A stretch of DNA of 64,000 nucleotides, taken from Rugalucina vietnamica. Lineage: Eukaryota; Mollusca; Bivalvia; Lucinida; Lucinidae. Below the pieces are notes generated by a model. That model saw only the letters and a list, made by a program, of their open reading frames with translations, was not told the DNA's origin and did no database searches. The position numbers were made by a program, and so were the translations under genes. Location: assembly GCA_964017185.1 (NCBI GenBank), contig OZ024876.1, positions 35,950,406-36,014,405 of the forward strand, given 5' to 3'. Shown piece by piece: positions 43,541-53,654 of this stretch. The first letter of the stretch is position 1, and every line of letters starts with the position of its first letter.

Positions 43541-44241
43541 GATGTATATCCGAGCAGGTATCTGGAATAACTTGTTGGATACTGCAGCGTCACTTGATTG
43601 TCTGCTTGTGTCTCGAACAACTTCCAGTTTCCAAATGATACCATGTCTCCATCTTCTTGCTTTATATTGTCTAACAGTCTCCAATTCAAGCAAAGTTCAC
43701 TCGCAGGTCTAATATGAAATGTTGATTTGGTTATTCCTAACATTCTAAGGCATAATAAATGCGGTCGACATAATAATTTATGGACTTGGCATCTGTTCAT
43801 TTCATGATTTAGTAAGACATATCCATGGTACGTACTCCCTTCTGCAGAAATATATCCTATCATGAAATGGTCCTTTAAGCCGTGATGAAGTATTGGTTCA
43901 AATCCCAGATCACGATAAAATGACCATGTTATTCTCCACAGCTTGGTTGATGTCAACGTAAATATATTACGTTTATGTAAGTCATAAATTGCCGTGTGGA
44001 ACTTCGTTCTCATTTCATCTGTCAGGTTTGGCAATTGATCTATGTCCAGTAACATTCGCACCAATTCTCTGTGATAAGTTTCCCGAGATCTTGTAGACAA
44101 AGCTCTCTGTAGTCTGGGGAAGTTGACTTTAAACCACGCCTCTTGTATGTTCCATTTGAATGCGAGTCCTTTTGCAGATGAATGCATCAAGTAGCTGAAA
44201 ATATTTTCTTGGATTTCTGGTGGTATGTAGACTTGAGCCAT
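43537..44241 (-). CDS. Polinton left-arm protein with F-box-like start
   Basis: A 234-residue protein starting MAQVYIPPEIQENIFSYLMH. The PPEIQENIFSYL stretch has the spacing of an F-box first helix (LPxE-x4-IFSYL), the part that binds Skp1 in ubiquitin ligases. The rest (AWFKVNFPRLQRAL, LWRITWSFYRDLGF and so on) is not recognised. F-box proteins are known in several large DNA viruses, so host protein targeting is conceivable; with only one helix visible this is tentative. TATA at 44,271-44,280. Confidence 0.6.
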   Translation of the reverse strand: MAQVYIPPEIQENIFSYLMHSSAKGLAFKWNIQEAWFKVNFPRLQRALSTRSRETYHRELVRMLLDIDQLPNLTDEMRTKFHTAIYDLHKRNIFTLTSTKLWRITWSFYRDLGFEPILHHGLKDHFMIGYISAEGSTYHGYVLLNHEMNRCQVHKLLCRPHLLCLRMLGITKSTFHIRPASELCLNWRLLDNIKQEDGDMVSFGNWKLFETQADNQVTLQYPTSYSRYLLGYTS

Positions 44242-44270
44242 GATTCTACAAAATGAATAGTGTGAAATTG

Positions 44271-44280
44271 TCTTATATAG
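44271..44280 (-). promoter_or_regulatory. TATA box of the F-box-like gene
   Basis: On the - strand CTATATAAGA, about 30 bp before the ATG. Confidence 0.55.
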
Positions 44281-45233
44281 CAGTAATAATACTTATGCAT
44301 ACGTTTGCGCATGCGCAATACGTAATAATTATTTTCAAGATATGAACGTTACGAAATACTGAAACATATGCAGAAAGAATTTCGAGAATCGATCAAGTCA
44401 TTATAAAGTTACTGTAAATTTTAATTTCTAGATTTTACTTTTCTATTTTGCGCATGCGCAGTAGAACAAAATTTTATTTTGAAATTAAACGTACTTGAGA
44501 TATCCTACCATATGCAAAAATAATTATGTTAATCGGATCAGTACTTTAGAAGTTAGGTTTTTTAAAAGCTAATACTTGTTATTTTCAGTTTTTACACAGT
44601 TGTTACCCTTGTAAACGTTATATGTCAATATTAACTTTAGTACCTTAATAGCTTTACCATTTGACTGTGTATCAACATGAAATGTTTTGTAACATGTTTT
44701 AAACTTATTGTCATATTTATTTTTATGTAAATTATCATAGCTGTTGACTTACTTTAGTAGAAAAAATATGTTTAACTTGTCCATGCAAATACTCAAACCC
44801 AATTTTACTACGTAGGACAAAGTGATCCCTATATATAGTTTTTCACAACTTCTCAAAATTAGCTCAGCTCAGAGTTACCAGTTATTTGGAAGGTTATACC
44901 GCTTCAGCCCGTAGATATGAAGATATTGAACAAGCATTTAGAGGCAGGGGTGTGGAATGATATATCAGGCCACATCTAAGGGCGCTAGCTTGGCTAGAGA
45001 ATTGTAATAGGCCCCGCCTCAGAAACGGTCCGGTGCATGGTTCACATTCGGGTGTTTCACTTGCAGTGGATATCTTCATCTCGCCAGGGATTCTGAAGTG
45101 CAGGGTAATCCCAATATGATAGCTGGGGATTTGTGGTAGACCAACAAGGTCGATCAGTTGTGAGACTGGCCATATTTCTTGCAGTCAGGCGAGACAACAT
45201 TTTATTAAAAATTTGTCATGTCGCGTTCCTAGG
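44281..45233. promoter_or_regulatory. Divergent intergenic region with two NRF-1-type palindromes
   Basis: TGCGCATGCGCA occurs at 44,306-44,317 and 44,449-44,460, matching the NRF-1 consensus YGCGCAYGCGCR. No convincing gene was seen in the remaining ~770 bp. The region separates the leftward accessory genes from the rightward polymerase. Confidence 0.5.
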
Positions 45234-45242
45234 TATATAAAG
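45234..45242 (+). promoter_or_regulatory. TATA box of the polymerase gene
   Basis: TATATAAAG, 56 bp before the chosen ATG. Confidence 0.6.
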
Positions 45243-45297
45243 CTGAGACAATCTGGTATTCTGAATTCATTCATTGAATAAACTTCGAAGATTCAAC

Positions 45298-45928
45298 ATG
45301 GCAAATAAACGAAGACTGGTAGATTATTCTGATAGCGAGGAGAGTGAAGATGAGATGATGAGGTCACCACCCGGTAAAAGGCAGAAAGTGTCTGATGACA
45401 AATATTTTGATATCAAGCTGAAGAGAGAGACTGAATCGAGATTGTTCAGATCGAAAGCCAGAATTTACGAAGTGGATGTGAAGAAATTTCCCGAAGATGT
45501 GTCACCACTAGAGTTTGTTCCAAAGCTGTTTGATGACTTGGTGGAAGCTATCAAGATACAGTGTAAAGTGGCGGGCGATGACAAAATCCGTATGACTGTC
45601 AACCATCCAGGCCTGAAGTTGGGAGTATTTGTGACATGGCGTGATGTGTCCTCGTTGACTGGAGAAATCATCCTACAAGAAATTGAGAAAGTGATGCAAT
45701 CCAATGACAATTTCAAGATCAACGATGGACAGATGAGAATTGATGTGACAACATGTAGTCTCCCTACTGGTGCTGGAAGAAAACCACTTCACCATGGACT
45801 GTATTTCGAGTCAGAGACCATGAGACAGAACAAACGAAGTATTGTCCAGATCAACAATACAGACGACGTGATGTGTATGGCCAGAGCTGTGGTGGTGGGG
45901 AAATGTAATGCTGACAAAGATGATTCAG
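45298..45928 (+). CDS. Polinton DNA polymerase B, N-terminal exon
   Basis: About 210 codons starting MANKRRLVDYSDSEESEDEM. The start carries a basic-acidic motif shared with the zinc-knuckle protein. The remainder (VDVKKFPEDVSPLEFVPKLF, KLGVFVTWRDVSSLTGEI, VMCMARAVVVGKC) resembles the N-terminal region that precedes the polymerase in Polinton pPolB proteins, where the terminal-protein function is thought to lie. The block ends at a GT donor and is separated by about 170 bp, ending in a pyrimidine-rich tract and AG, from the main block; introns are known in this gene in some Polintons. The ATG was preferred over an upstream TTG. Confidence 0.8.
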
Positions 45929-46095
45929 GTTAGGTTCTTGTAAAAAACTACTTTAAACTTTTTTACATGTTTATATGTTTGCATCTTATGTACGCTTTCA
46001 TAATTTTTGATGACTGAGACCTATTGAAAAAATATCCAAAACATATGTTTCCTTAGTACTTGATTGTTTAGTTCTTTTCCAATTTCCATTTTCAG

Positions 46096-49000
46096 ATAGT
46101 TGGAAGAAAAACTGGAAGTATATCAGAGATTCTGATCGTCCGATGCAGACTCGGGAAGCAAAGAAGTTACTGGATCAAGCTAAGATTCCTCACGACAAAG
46201 TCTGTGGTATTGAGGAATACAAGAAGATCCAAGATGTTCTAGCTCCAGACTACCTGATCAAAGTCCATTCACAACATCCTAAGGATGGACTGATCTTTCC
46301 ACTACAGTTCAAGAAACAACGAGAGACGAAAGTCATTCATCTGTACTGGAATGGGGACAAACACTACGATACAGTAACCAAGGTGACGGGGCTAATGGGC
46401 TGTCAGTACTACTGTGAGTATTGCGATGTCGGCTACACTAACAGAGGAGCTCACCGATGCAATGATGGTTGTGATGGTTGCTATAGTGACATTCCATGTA
46501 TACCTGGACAGAAAGTCAAATGTGTTGATTGTAAGAGAACTTTTAAAAGTCAAAGTTGTTTTGATAATCATAAGGCAATTAAGGGTAATCAGAAGAAATC
46601 TATTTGTCAACTTGTATACAATTGTGAAAAGTGTTCACGTCGTATCATAGGTAACAAAAAGAATCATGTATGTCCTGGTAATAGAAAGTGTAAGATCTGT
46701 AAGGAAATTGTAGGTCCAAATCATCAATGCTACATTCAGAAGTATGTATCAAAGAAAAATGTATCTAAGACAGCAGATTCAGAGTCTGAGGAAAGCGAAG
46801 ATGAAGAGAAATCAACAACTGGTCCGAAATTCGTCTTCTTCGATTTCGAGTCATCTCAAGAAACTGGAGAACATCAAGTCAACTTTTGCGTGGCACAAAG
46901 AGCTTGCGATTACTGCATAGATCTACCCAGCGATGAACACTGTCCAGGCTGCAGTGCGTTACCAGGGGGACGAGAAGTTATCTTTGAGGGAACAGATACG
47001 CTATCTAGATTTTGCGCTTGGATACTGGGAGACGATAACAAAGGAGTGACATGCATTGCTCATAACTTTGGTGGATACGATGGACAGTTCATCTTGAGAC
47101 ACATCTTGGAAAATGGGACAATGAAACCTGACGTGATCATGAATGGAAATACTATTATGAGAATGAGAATAGGCAAAGTGACTTTTCTGGATTCCTACTT
47201 GTTCCTGCACATGAGACTTGCCAATTTCCCAAAGACATTTGGATTGAAAGAAATGAAGAAAGGCTACTTTCCTCATCTTGCCAATACAGAAGCCAATCAG
47301 GACTATGTAGGACCTTACTTCCCTGCAGAGATGTACATGCCAGGACAGATGTCAGAAAAGGATAGGACCGAATTTTACAAATGGTACAACGAAAAGGTAG
47401 AGTCTGGAACGATCTTTGACTTTAGACGAGAGATGGAAGAATATTGTCGGAGTGATGTGGATATATTGAGACGTGGATGCGGGAGTTTCAGAAAGATCCT
47501 GAAAGATATCAGTGGTTTAGATCCTTTGATGGAATCCTGTACGATTGCCCAAGCCTGTTCCAAAGTCTGGAGAAAGAACTACATGCCAGAAAACTGTGTG
47601 GCCATCATTCCTCCAGAAGGATATCCAAACCAGAAAAACTACTCGATCAAAGCAGTGAGATGGATTCAAAGTATAGCAAAGGAACAAGGGGTAGAGATAC
47701 AGCATGCATTGAATGGAGGAGAAGCTAGGATTTGTGGACACTGCGTGGATGGTTATCACAGAGAATCTAGAACTATCTACGAGTTCCATGGATGTTATTG
47801 GCATGGTTGTCCAACACATTTCCCAGATAGAGAGACGATTCACAAACAAAGCTGTCAGACGATGGGACAACTGTATACTAACACCAACTACCTGATGCAG
47901 AAATTCAAAGACAATGGATACCTCGTGATCGAGATGTGGGAATGTGAATATGACAAAAGGTACAAAGAGGATGAAGAATTCAGAAAGACTGTGGACTCTC
48001 ACTTTACCAACTTAGATCCATTGAGACCAAGAGATGCTTTGTTTGGTGGGCGGACCAATTCAACAAAACTCTACCATGAAATCGACGAGACGTCACAGGA
48101 TGAAATCAAGTACATTGATGTTTGTTCCCTGTATCCAACCGTATGCAAGTATGGACTGTTTCCCTTGGGTCATCCAACCATCCTATCTCAAGAAAATGTG
48201 GACAAAGACAATATTGAGCAATATGAAGGACTGATCAAATGTAAGGTATTGCCTCCTAGAGACTTGTTTCATCCTGTACTTCCTTACAAATGTAACAATA
48301 AACTCATGTTTCCCTTGTGCAGAACTTGTGCAGAAAGATGTGATCCCTCACAAAAGTGTACACATTCAGAAGACGATGAAAGGGCACTAGTAGGGACTTG
48401 GGTTAGCATTGAGTTAAAGGCTGCATTAGAAAAAGGATATGAATTACTGGACGTGTATGAAGTGTGGCATTTCCCGGAGACGACACAGTATGACAAGAAA
48501 ATTGGCGAGGGTGGTATCTTCACGAAGTACATCGATGTCTTCTTGAAAGTCAAGCAAGAATCGAGTGGCTATCCCGAATGGTGCAAGACCGAAGCTGACA
48601 AGGAAAAATTCATACGTGATTACTTTGAAGCAGAAGGAATCTCATTAGAAGAAGTAGAGAAAAATCCCGGACTGAGAGCTATAGCCAAGATTATGTTGAA
48701 CAGTTTGTGGGGTAAGCTGGCACAGCGTGAAAAAATGACAAAGACTGATTACATATCTGACCCAGCCAAATATTTTGAACTGATAACAAATCCATCTAAG
48801 ATCGTGAAGAATGTAGACATATACGGAGAAAGATTTGTACACGTGAACTGGGAAGAAACAGACAATCTTGTTGAACCTCACACTTGTAGCAATGTGATTG
48901 TAGGTGCATTTGTGACGGCACAAGCTAGGTTGAGATTGTACGATAAGTTAGATAAACTGGGATCAAGAGTATTGTACTTTGACACGGACTCAATCATCTA

Positions 49001-49400
49001 CGTTCACGAACCAGACGAATGGAATCCAGAAATTGGGGATCGTCTTGGTGAATGGACTGATGAAGTACCAGATGCAAGAATTGTGAAATTTGTTGGTATG
49101 GGGCCTAAGAACTATGGGTATGAGTATGTGGAGAAAGATGGACAGAGGAAATCTACATGTAAAGTGAAAGGATTGACACTGGACTATAACACGTCTCAGC
49201 TGATACATTTCCATCAGATGTTAGAATGGTCAAAGTCTGAAAGTAGGAACTTTTCAGTAACTGCCAAGTACAATAGAATCAAAAAGCACAGTGATAGGAA
49301 AGTGACAACTGAGGAACAAACAAAGACTTATAAATTCACGTACAATAAACGCGTGGTTCTCGTTAAAGGATACACGGTACCCTATGGATATGATTTGTAA
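46096..49400 (+). CDS. Polinton protein-primed DNA polymerase B, main block
   Basis: About 1,100 codons that copy the element by protein priming. Counting from an internal Met at 46,143: Cys/His-rich clusters (~80-200); the 3'-5' exonuclease with FFDFES (~231), HNFGGYDGQF (~305) and YCRSDVDIL (~434); polymerase motif A DVCSLYP (~659), motif B KIMLNSLWGK (~849) and motif C FDTDSI (~945), with KVKGLTLDY after it. All catalytic aspartates are present. The length and the Cys-rich N-terminal part fit Polinton rather than host PolB. It is first in the rightward gene set. Confidence 0.93.
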
Positions 49401-49695
49401 GAGACTGAACAAATATGAACTGAACAAAAGTTGAACAGAATGATATGACTTGAACACACAAAGTATACAAGTTGACAAAAAGGTTTTTTTGTCGAAGTTT
49501 TTTTTTTTTGCAAATGTTAAATAATGTTTCACAAAATTGTTTCCACAAAAGTTTTTTGCAATTGTTTGATGTTAATTTAAAAAAATATTGTTAGGTGACA
49601 AGTTGTAAATTTTTTTAGCAAAAACTTTTTCTAGGTTGTCAAAAGTTGTCAATTTTTTTTGCAGACATTTGTTTTGTCATGCAATTAAAAAAACA
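49401..49695. other. Intergenic region, T-rich
   Basis: Low-complexity sequence with repeated TTTTTTGCAAA, AGTTGTMAATTTTTTT and similar; no gene seen. Confidence 0.5.
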
Positions 49696-49702
49696 TATAA
49701 AA
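49696..49702 (+). promoter_or_regulatory. TATA box of the ATPase gene
   Basis: TATAAAA, 57 bp before the ATG. Confidence 0.5.
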
Positions 49703-49758
49703 ACACATGTCTTTCTTGTTCTTTCATCAGTTTGTTACACAGTTAAACAGTCACGGTC

Positions 49759-50448
49759 ATGTCGGCTATACAAGTTTTACAACAAGATATTGGTAGTTTG
49801 TTCTTCAAACATACTGCCAATATCTTTATATCTGGTCCTAGTGGTTCTGGAAAAACGGAATTTGTTAAGAAAATGATTGAATACAAAGAAGATTTGTTTG
49901 ACATTCAACCACAACAAATTGTGTGGTGTTACAAAGAATGGCAATCTGCCTACAATATCCTGCAAGAACGTGAAGGATCAAACATAAAATTCATTCTCGG
50001 CATCCTAGATGACGAGGATGACATCGTCACTGATGTCAGTGTACCACACTTAGTCATCTTTGACGATATGTTGGGAGACAAAGATGAAGAAAAAATTAAG
50101 TTATGGTTTACGAGAAAAGGACATCATAGAAATGCGAGTTTGGTCTACATCACACAAAACTTATTTCAACAAAGCAAATCATCCCGCACGATTAGTTTGA
50201 ATGCTCATTATCTGGTTTTGTTCCAAAGTCCAAGGGACAAAATGCAGATCAAAGTTCTTTCCAATCAACTGCAAACACCACATATGATTCCTGCCTTTAA
50301 CGATGCAACATCAAAACCTCATGGTTACTTACTGGTCGATTTGAAACCAACCACACCAAATTACTTGAGATTGAGAACAAATATTTTTCAACACTGGTTT
50401 ACAAAATCAGATCAATCGGGACCAGTGGTTTATTTTCCAAGCGTATAA
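49759..50448 (+). CDS. Polinton genome-packaging ATPase (FtsK/HerA type)
   Basis: A 229-residue protein expected to pump DNA into capsids. Walker A GPSGSGKT (~25-32), Walker B HLVIFDDM (~97-104) and a polar TQNLF sensor stretch (~135) are in the order of A32-like packaging ATPases. The length is normal for Polintons. Its last codons GTA TAA lie in the sequence GCGTATAAAAGGG, so the stop codon falls within the TATA box of the next gene. Confidence 0.93.
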   Translation: MSAIQVLQQDIGSLFFKHTANIFISGPSGSGKTEFVKKMIEYKEDLFDIQPQQIVWCYKEWQSAYNILQEREGSNIKFILGILDDEDDIVTDVSVPHLVIFDDMLGDKDEEKIKLWFTRKGHHRNASLVYITQNLFQQSKSSRTISLNAHYLVLFQSPRDKMQIKVLSNQLQTPHMIPAFNDATSKPHGYLLVDLKPTTPNYLRLRTNIFQHWFTKSDQSGPVVYFPSV

Positions 50449-50451
50449 AAG
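50444..50451 (+). promoter_or_regulatory. TATA box overlapping the ATPase stop codon
   Basis: TATAAAAG; the TAA stop (50,446-50,448) lies within it. It is 37 bp before the next ATG. Confidence 0.6.
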
Positions 50452-50487
50452 GGTGTGTTTGGTTTGACATTGATCAGTTTAGTCATC

Positions 50488-51285
50488 ATGGCTGTAGGGA
50501 AAACATCTGCTAACTTGATTCGTGCACTTTACAATTTGAGCAAAGAACACGATGCTCAAAAACGAAAAACTTTGCTTAATGCAGGTTTAGCTGAAATGAT
50601 CAAATGGTTTTCATTAGCAGCTCGTAAAATCATTGAGGGAAAAATGAAATTGCCTAAACAAACTAAAAACTTCATGGATAGACATAAAGATGATGTTAGA
50701 AAATTAGCAAGTGCAATGACAGATCCAGAAGTGAAACGTAGTATCATTCTAAAACCAGGCGGTGGTGGTTTCTTTGGTGGTGTAATTATCAGAAGTTTGA
50801 TTCGATGGGATGGTACTAAACTCTTAAGACGTAAAAGATCAACTCCCAAGAAATCTAAATCTAAAAAAAGGCCTGCCAAAAAATCCAAAAAACGTATCAA
50901 TGATAAATTTGTGACTAAAAGAAGAAATAAAAAAAGTAAATCTGTAAGTCCTAATTCACCAGCAGTAGGTACAAGTTGGCAAAATCTAGGAATGTCTTCA
51001 CCTGATGCCAATGCAAGACGAATGTCTTTGTCAGTTGCAAGATTTTCACCACTTAGAATTTCACCAAAACCAATTGTTTCACCTCTGAATTCAAAACAAC
51101 GTTACATCATGCAAAACAGTCCTACATTTCAGAAACGACACGGAACTATTCCATACATGCACTTGTTAGATCCAAAAGAGTTTGTCATGAATGATCAAAC
51201 TGCATTTCCTTCTGATGTTGAAAGAATAAAAAGAGCAAAACAAGAACTTGTAAGAAGAACTGCTAAGAAACGACTTTTATTTTGA
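50488..51285 (+). CDS. Polinton basic protein, longer paralogue
   Basis: A 265-residue protein starting MAVGKTSANLIRALYN. The N-terminal ~110 residues are helical and end in the block KRSIILKPGGGGFFGGVIIR, resembling the basic, glycine-rich capsid-core peptides (adenovirus pX-like) of Polintons. The middle is a long run of Lys/Arg/Ser, as in DNA-condensing proteins, and the end is again basic. The N-terminal half has the same plan as the next gene, suggesting duplication. The ATG is set by the TATA box; an upstream GTG in frame is disregarded. Probably packed with DNA in virions (inference). Confidence 0.75.
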   Translation: MAVGKTSANLIRALYNLSKEHDAQKRKTLLNAGLAEMIKWFSLAARKIIEGKMKLPKQTKNFMDRHKDDVRKLASAMTDPEVKRSIILKPGGGGFFGGVIIRSLIRWDGTKLLRRKRSTPKKSKSKKRPAKKSKKRINDKFVTKRRNKKSKSVSPNSPAVGTSWQNLGMSSPDANARRMSLSVARFSPLRISPKPIVSPLNSKQRYIMQNSPTFQKRHGTIPYMHLLDPKEFVMNDQTAFPSDVERIKRAKQELVRRTAKKRLLF

Positions 51286-51295
51286 AAAACAAAAC

Positions 51296-51303
51296 TATAA
51301 AAG
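51296..51303 (+). promoter_or_regulatory. TATA box
   Basis: TATAAAAG, 47 bp before the ATG of the shorter paralogue. Confidence 0.55.
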
Positions 51304-51349
51304 CTCAATGTCAACTAAATTTTGACACAGTTTGCAAAATTGCATCAGC

Positions 51350-51754
51350 ATGGCAGCTACTAAAACAAAGCGTCGTACTAGAAAAATATTAAAGAAAAAA
51401 AGTTTAATCAAATCGTATGGTTCTTTTCTTGAAGGACTGACTCATTTACCACCTAGATGTCGTCAAAAAATGATCAATGATTCACCTAAAGAAGTCATCG
51501 ACTCAGTCGGTGAATGTTGCCTGAACATTATAAAAGGCAATGTCCGTTTGACAAAAGCTCAAAAACAAAAATTGCAAGCTCGACAACGTCACATACGTTT
51601 ACTGAGTTCAAAGCAAGTGTCTGTGCCAGATAAAAAGAAAATTATCAATCAGAAAGGAGGTGCACTGCTCGGTTTATTACTAAAACCTTTGCTTGCTCCC
51701 ATTGTTGGTTCAGTACTTGGAAGTCTCCTCAATTCTCATCATGGAAGGGCGTAA
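51350..51754 (+). CDS. Polinton basic protein, shorter paralogue (pX-like)
   Basis: A 134-residue protein starting MAATKTKRRTRKILKKK. A helical region (SFLEGLTHLPPRCRQKM) and VRLTKAQKQKLQARQRHIR lead to KKKIINQKGGALLGLLLKPL and a hydrophobic end LAPIVGSVLGSLL. Basic stretch, GG and hydrophobic tail form the pattern of Polinton and adenovirus small core or membrane-active peptides. The last 14 nt overlap the start of the next gene in another frame. Confidence 0.78.
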   Translation: MAATKTKRRTRKILKKKSLIKSYGSFLEGLTHLPPRCRQKMINDSPKEVIDSVGECCLNIIKGNVRLTKAQKQKLQARQRHIRLLSSKQVSVPDKKKIINQKGGALLGLLLKPLLAPIVGSVLGSLLNSHHGRA

Positions 51755-52580
51755 AATGGCCATTGTTCCATTTAAACTTTGGGAAGACATGAAACGCTGG
51801 AAAGAAGAACAAATTCAAAAACCTAGATTACCACCTAATCCAAATGTGTCTGCCACAGCAAGTCTTCAGAGAGACTTATCTTCGGTCATGGCTGACGAAG
51901 ACATGTCCGAAGCTGAAAAAGCTCAATTATTTGGTGAAACTTTACACAAATTTCAATCGGCTCACAAAAAAGCTTTGCAAGATCAATCTTTAAAATTACC
52001 AAGTGTAATATCCAGTTCCTCTAGAATGAACCAACTTGTATTAGATAGTGTACCTAGCACGATGAAACGAAAAGCACAACTTTTACTTAACATTTTAAAA
52101 GATAATCCAAACATGACTTGGGATGATGATGGTACCGTAAAACTTTATGGTAAAGCTATTGAAGGATCTAATATCATTGACTTGGTCAATGATGTTTTAA
52201 GACATAGAAAAGGCAGTGAACCCACGGGATGGCAACCGTTTGCTGAAGGGTTAAGAGAAATGAATATTCCTCAAGATGTAATTGGAAATAGGGAAAGATG
52301 GGAGTGGATGCATCGGGGCGTATCTCCTAGAACTCCAGATGACAATTATGTCACACCAGCCCAAAAACGTGTTTCGACAGCACGTAAACGTGCAAGTCGT
52401 ATTCCCGTTTCTAAGAAAACAACTAAAAGAAAAGTCAAATCAGAATTTACACCGTCCGAGCTAGCAAAAATTAAAAAACAGTTGTATTCTCCTTTGTCTG
52501 CCACAAAAAGTTATATAAAAGAAGAAATGTCTACGCCAAAGTTCCAACCCAAACAGTGGCTCACTTACGATGATCAATAA
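51741..52580 (+). CDS. Conserved Polinton protein of unknown function
   Basis: A 279-residue protein starting MEGRKMAIVPFKLWEDMKRW. The central block (STMKRKAQLLLNILKDNPNM, GSNIIDLVNDVLR, PTGWQPFAEGLREMNIPQDV) is a pattern I associate with a conserved Polinton protein found near the integrase. The C-terminal third is basic (RVSTARKRASRIPVSKKTTK). Start chosen at the first ATG; its stop codon overlaps the next start as TAATG. It may act with capsid-core proteins, but nothing in it shows a reaction. Confidence 0.75.
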   Translation: MEGRKMAIVPFKLWEDMKRWKEEQIQKPRLPPNPNVSATASLQRDLSSVMADEDMSEAEKAQLFGETLHKFQSAHKKALQDQSLKLPSVISSSSRMNQLVLDSVPSTMKRKAQLLLNILKDNPNMTWDDDGTVKLYGKAIEGSNIIDLVNDVLRHRKGSEPTGWQPFAEGLREMNIPQDVIGNRERWEWMHRGVSPRTPDDNYVTPAQKRVSTARKRASRIPVSKKTTKRKVKSEFTPSELAKIKKQLYSPLSATKSYIKEEMSTPKFQPKQWLTYDDQ

Positions 52581-53650
52581 TGAATTTCGACAAATTGTAT
52601 TATGATCCAAAAAGTCCTGCAGGTTATGCTGGTGAACAAGCTTTGTACACGCTTGCTAGAAAATCTTCTAAAAATGTCAAATTGAAAGATGTCAGAAATT
52701 GGTTGAAAAAACAACAGACCTATACTTTACATAAACCTATCAGAAGAAAATTTTTACGTCGTAAGACTGTGGTTGCAGGAATTGATCATCAATGGCAAGC
52801 CGATCTAGCAGACATGTCAAAAATGTCAAAGTCCAATGATAAGTTTAGATATCTGCTTTGCATTATCGATGTGTTTTCAAAATTTGCATGGGTTGTACCC
52901 ATTGCAGACAAGACGGGAAAAACTTTAGTAAATGCATTTAAACTTGTGTTGAAAAATGGGCGTCAACCAAAAAGTTTGCAAACTGACAAAGGTACAGAAT
53001 TCAAAAACAGAGACTTTCAAGGTTTTTTAAAATCTAAGAAAATTCATTTCTTCACAACTGAAAACCCAGAAACAAAAGCAAGTATTGTTGAAAGATTCCA
53101 AAGAACTTTGAAAAGTCGCATGTGGAAGTATTTCACGCACAATCGCACTTTGCGATATGTCGATGTTCTTCCAAAATTAGTCGAAGGTTACAATCATGCA
53201 TATCACAGAAGCATCAAACGTGCACCTGTTTCTGTGACAAAAGAGAATGAACCTCAAGTGTCTGAAATTCTTTTTGGCAAACCTAAAAAACTGCAAAAAC
53301 AAACTAAAATCAAAGTAGGTGATTATGTTAGGATCAATAAAACTAAACGCACATTTGACAAAGGATATCTGCCAAATTGGACACAGGAATTGTTTCAGAT
53401 TTCTGATGTGGTGAAAACGCAGTTTCCCACCACCTATAAAATAAGAGATCTCGATGGTGAATCTGTCAGTGGTACATTCTACTCTCAAGAGTTACAACGT
53501 GTCGAAAAAGATCAGATTTTTGAAATCGATTCGGTCCTAGCTCACAGAAAACGCAAAGTTGGAAAAAAGTGGGTTAAAGAAATCAAAGTACACTGGAAAG
53601 GATATCCATCTAAATTTGACAGTTGGATTCTAGAGTCTGATCTTGTATAA
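52580..53650 (+). CDS. Polinton integrase (RVE) with chromodomain
   Basis: A 356-residue enzyme that inserts the element and makes the 6-bp duplication. The catalytic triad D75 (WQADLAD), D136 (LQTDKGTE) and E171 (SIVERFQ) gives the D,D35E spacing exactly. The N-terminal part has a possible small domain, and the C-terminal ~50 residues (FEIDSVLAHRKRK...IKVHWKGYPSKFDSWILESD) are a chromodomain with the aromatic cage positions, as in chromointegrases that bind histone tails. The end GTA TAA again lies in a TATAAAAG sequence. Confidence 0.95.
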   Translation: MNFDKLYYDPKSPAGYAGEQALYTLARKSSKNVKLKDVRNWLKKQQTYTLHKPIRRKFLRRKTVVAGIDHQWQADLADMSKMSKSNDKFRYLLCIIDVFSKFAWVVPIADKTGKTLVNAFKLVLKNGRQPKSLQTDKGTEFKNRDFQGFLKSKKIHFFTTENPETKASIVERFQRTLKSRMWKYFTHNRTLRYVDVLPKLVEGYNHAYHRSIKRAPVSVTKENEPQVSEILFGKPKKLQKQTKIKVGDYVRINKTKRTFDKGYLPNWTQELFQISDVVKTQFPTTYKIRDLDGESVSGTFYSQELQRVEKDQIFEIDSVLAHRKRKVGKKWVKEIKVHWKGYPSKFDSWILESDLV

Positions 53651-53653
53651 AAG
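53646..53653 (+). promoter_or_regulatory. TATA-like sequence overlapping the integrase stop codon
   Basis: TATAAAAG with the TAA stop inside it. Only one base separates it from the next ATG, so a start ~30 bp downstream would miss that ATG; it may serve a later start, or be chance. Confidence 0.35.
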
Positions 53654-53654
53654 C

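Noticed and set aside
44894-45079. Small - strand gene between the F-box-like gene and the polymerase
   Set aside because: No promoter module, no recognisable protein features, and only a short frame.
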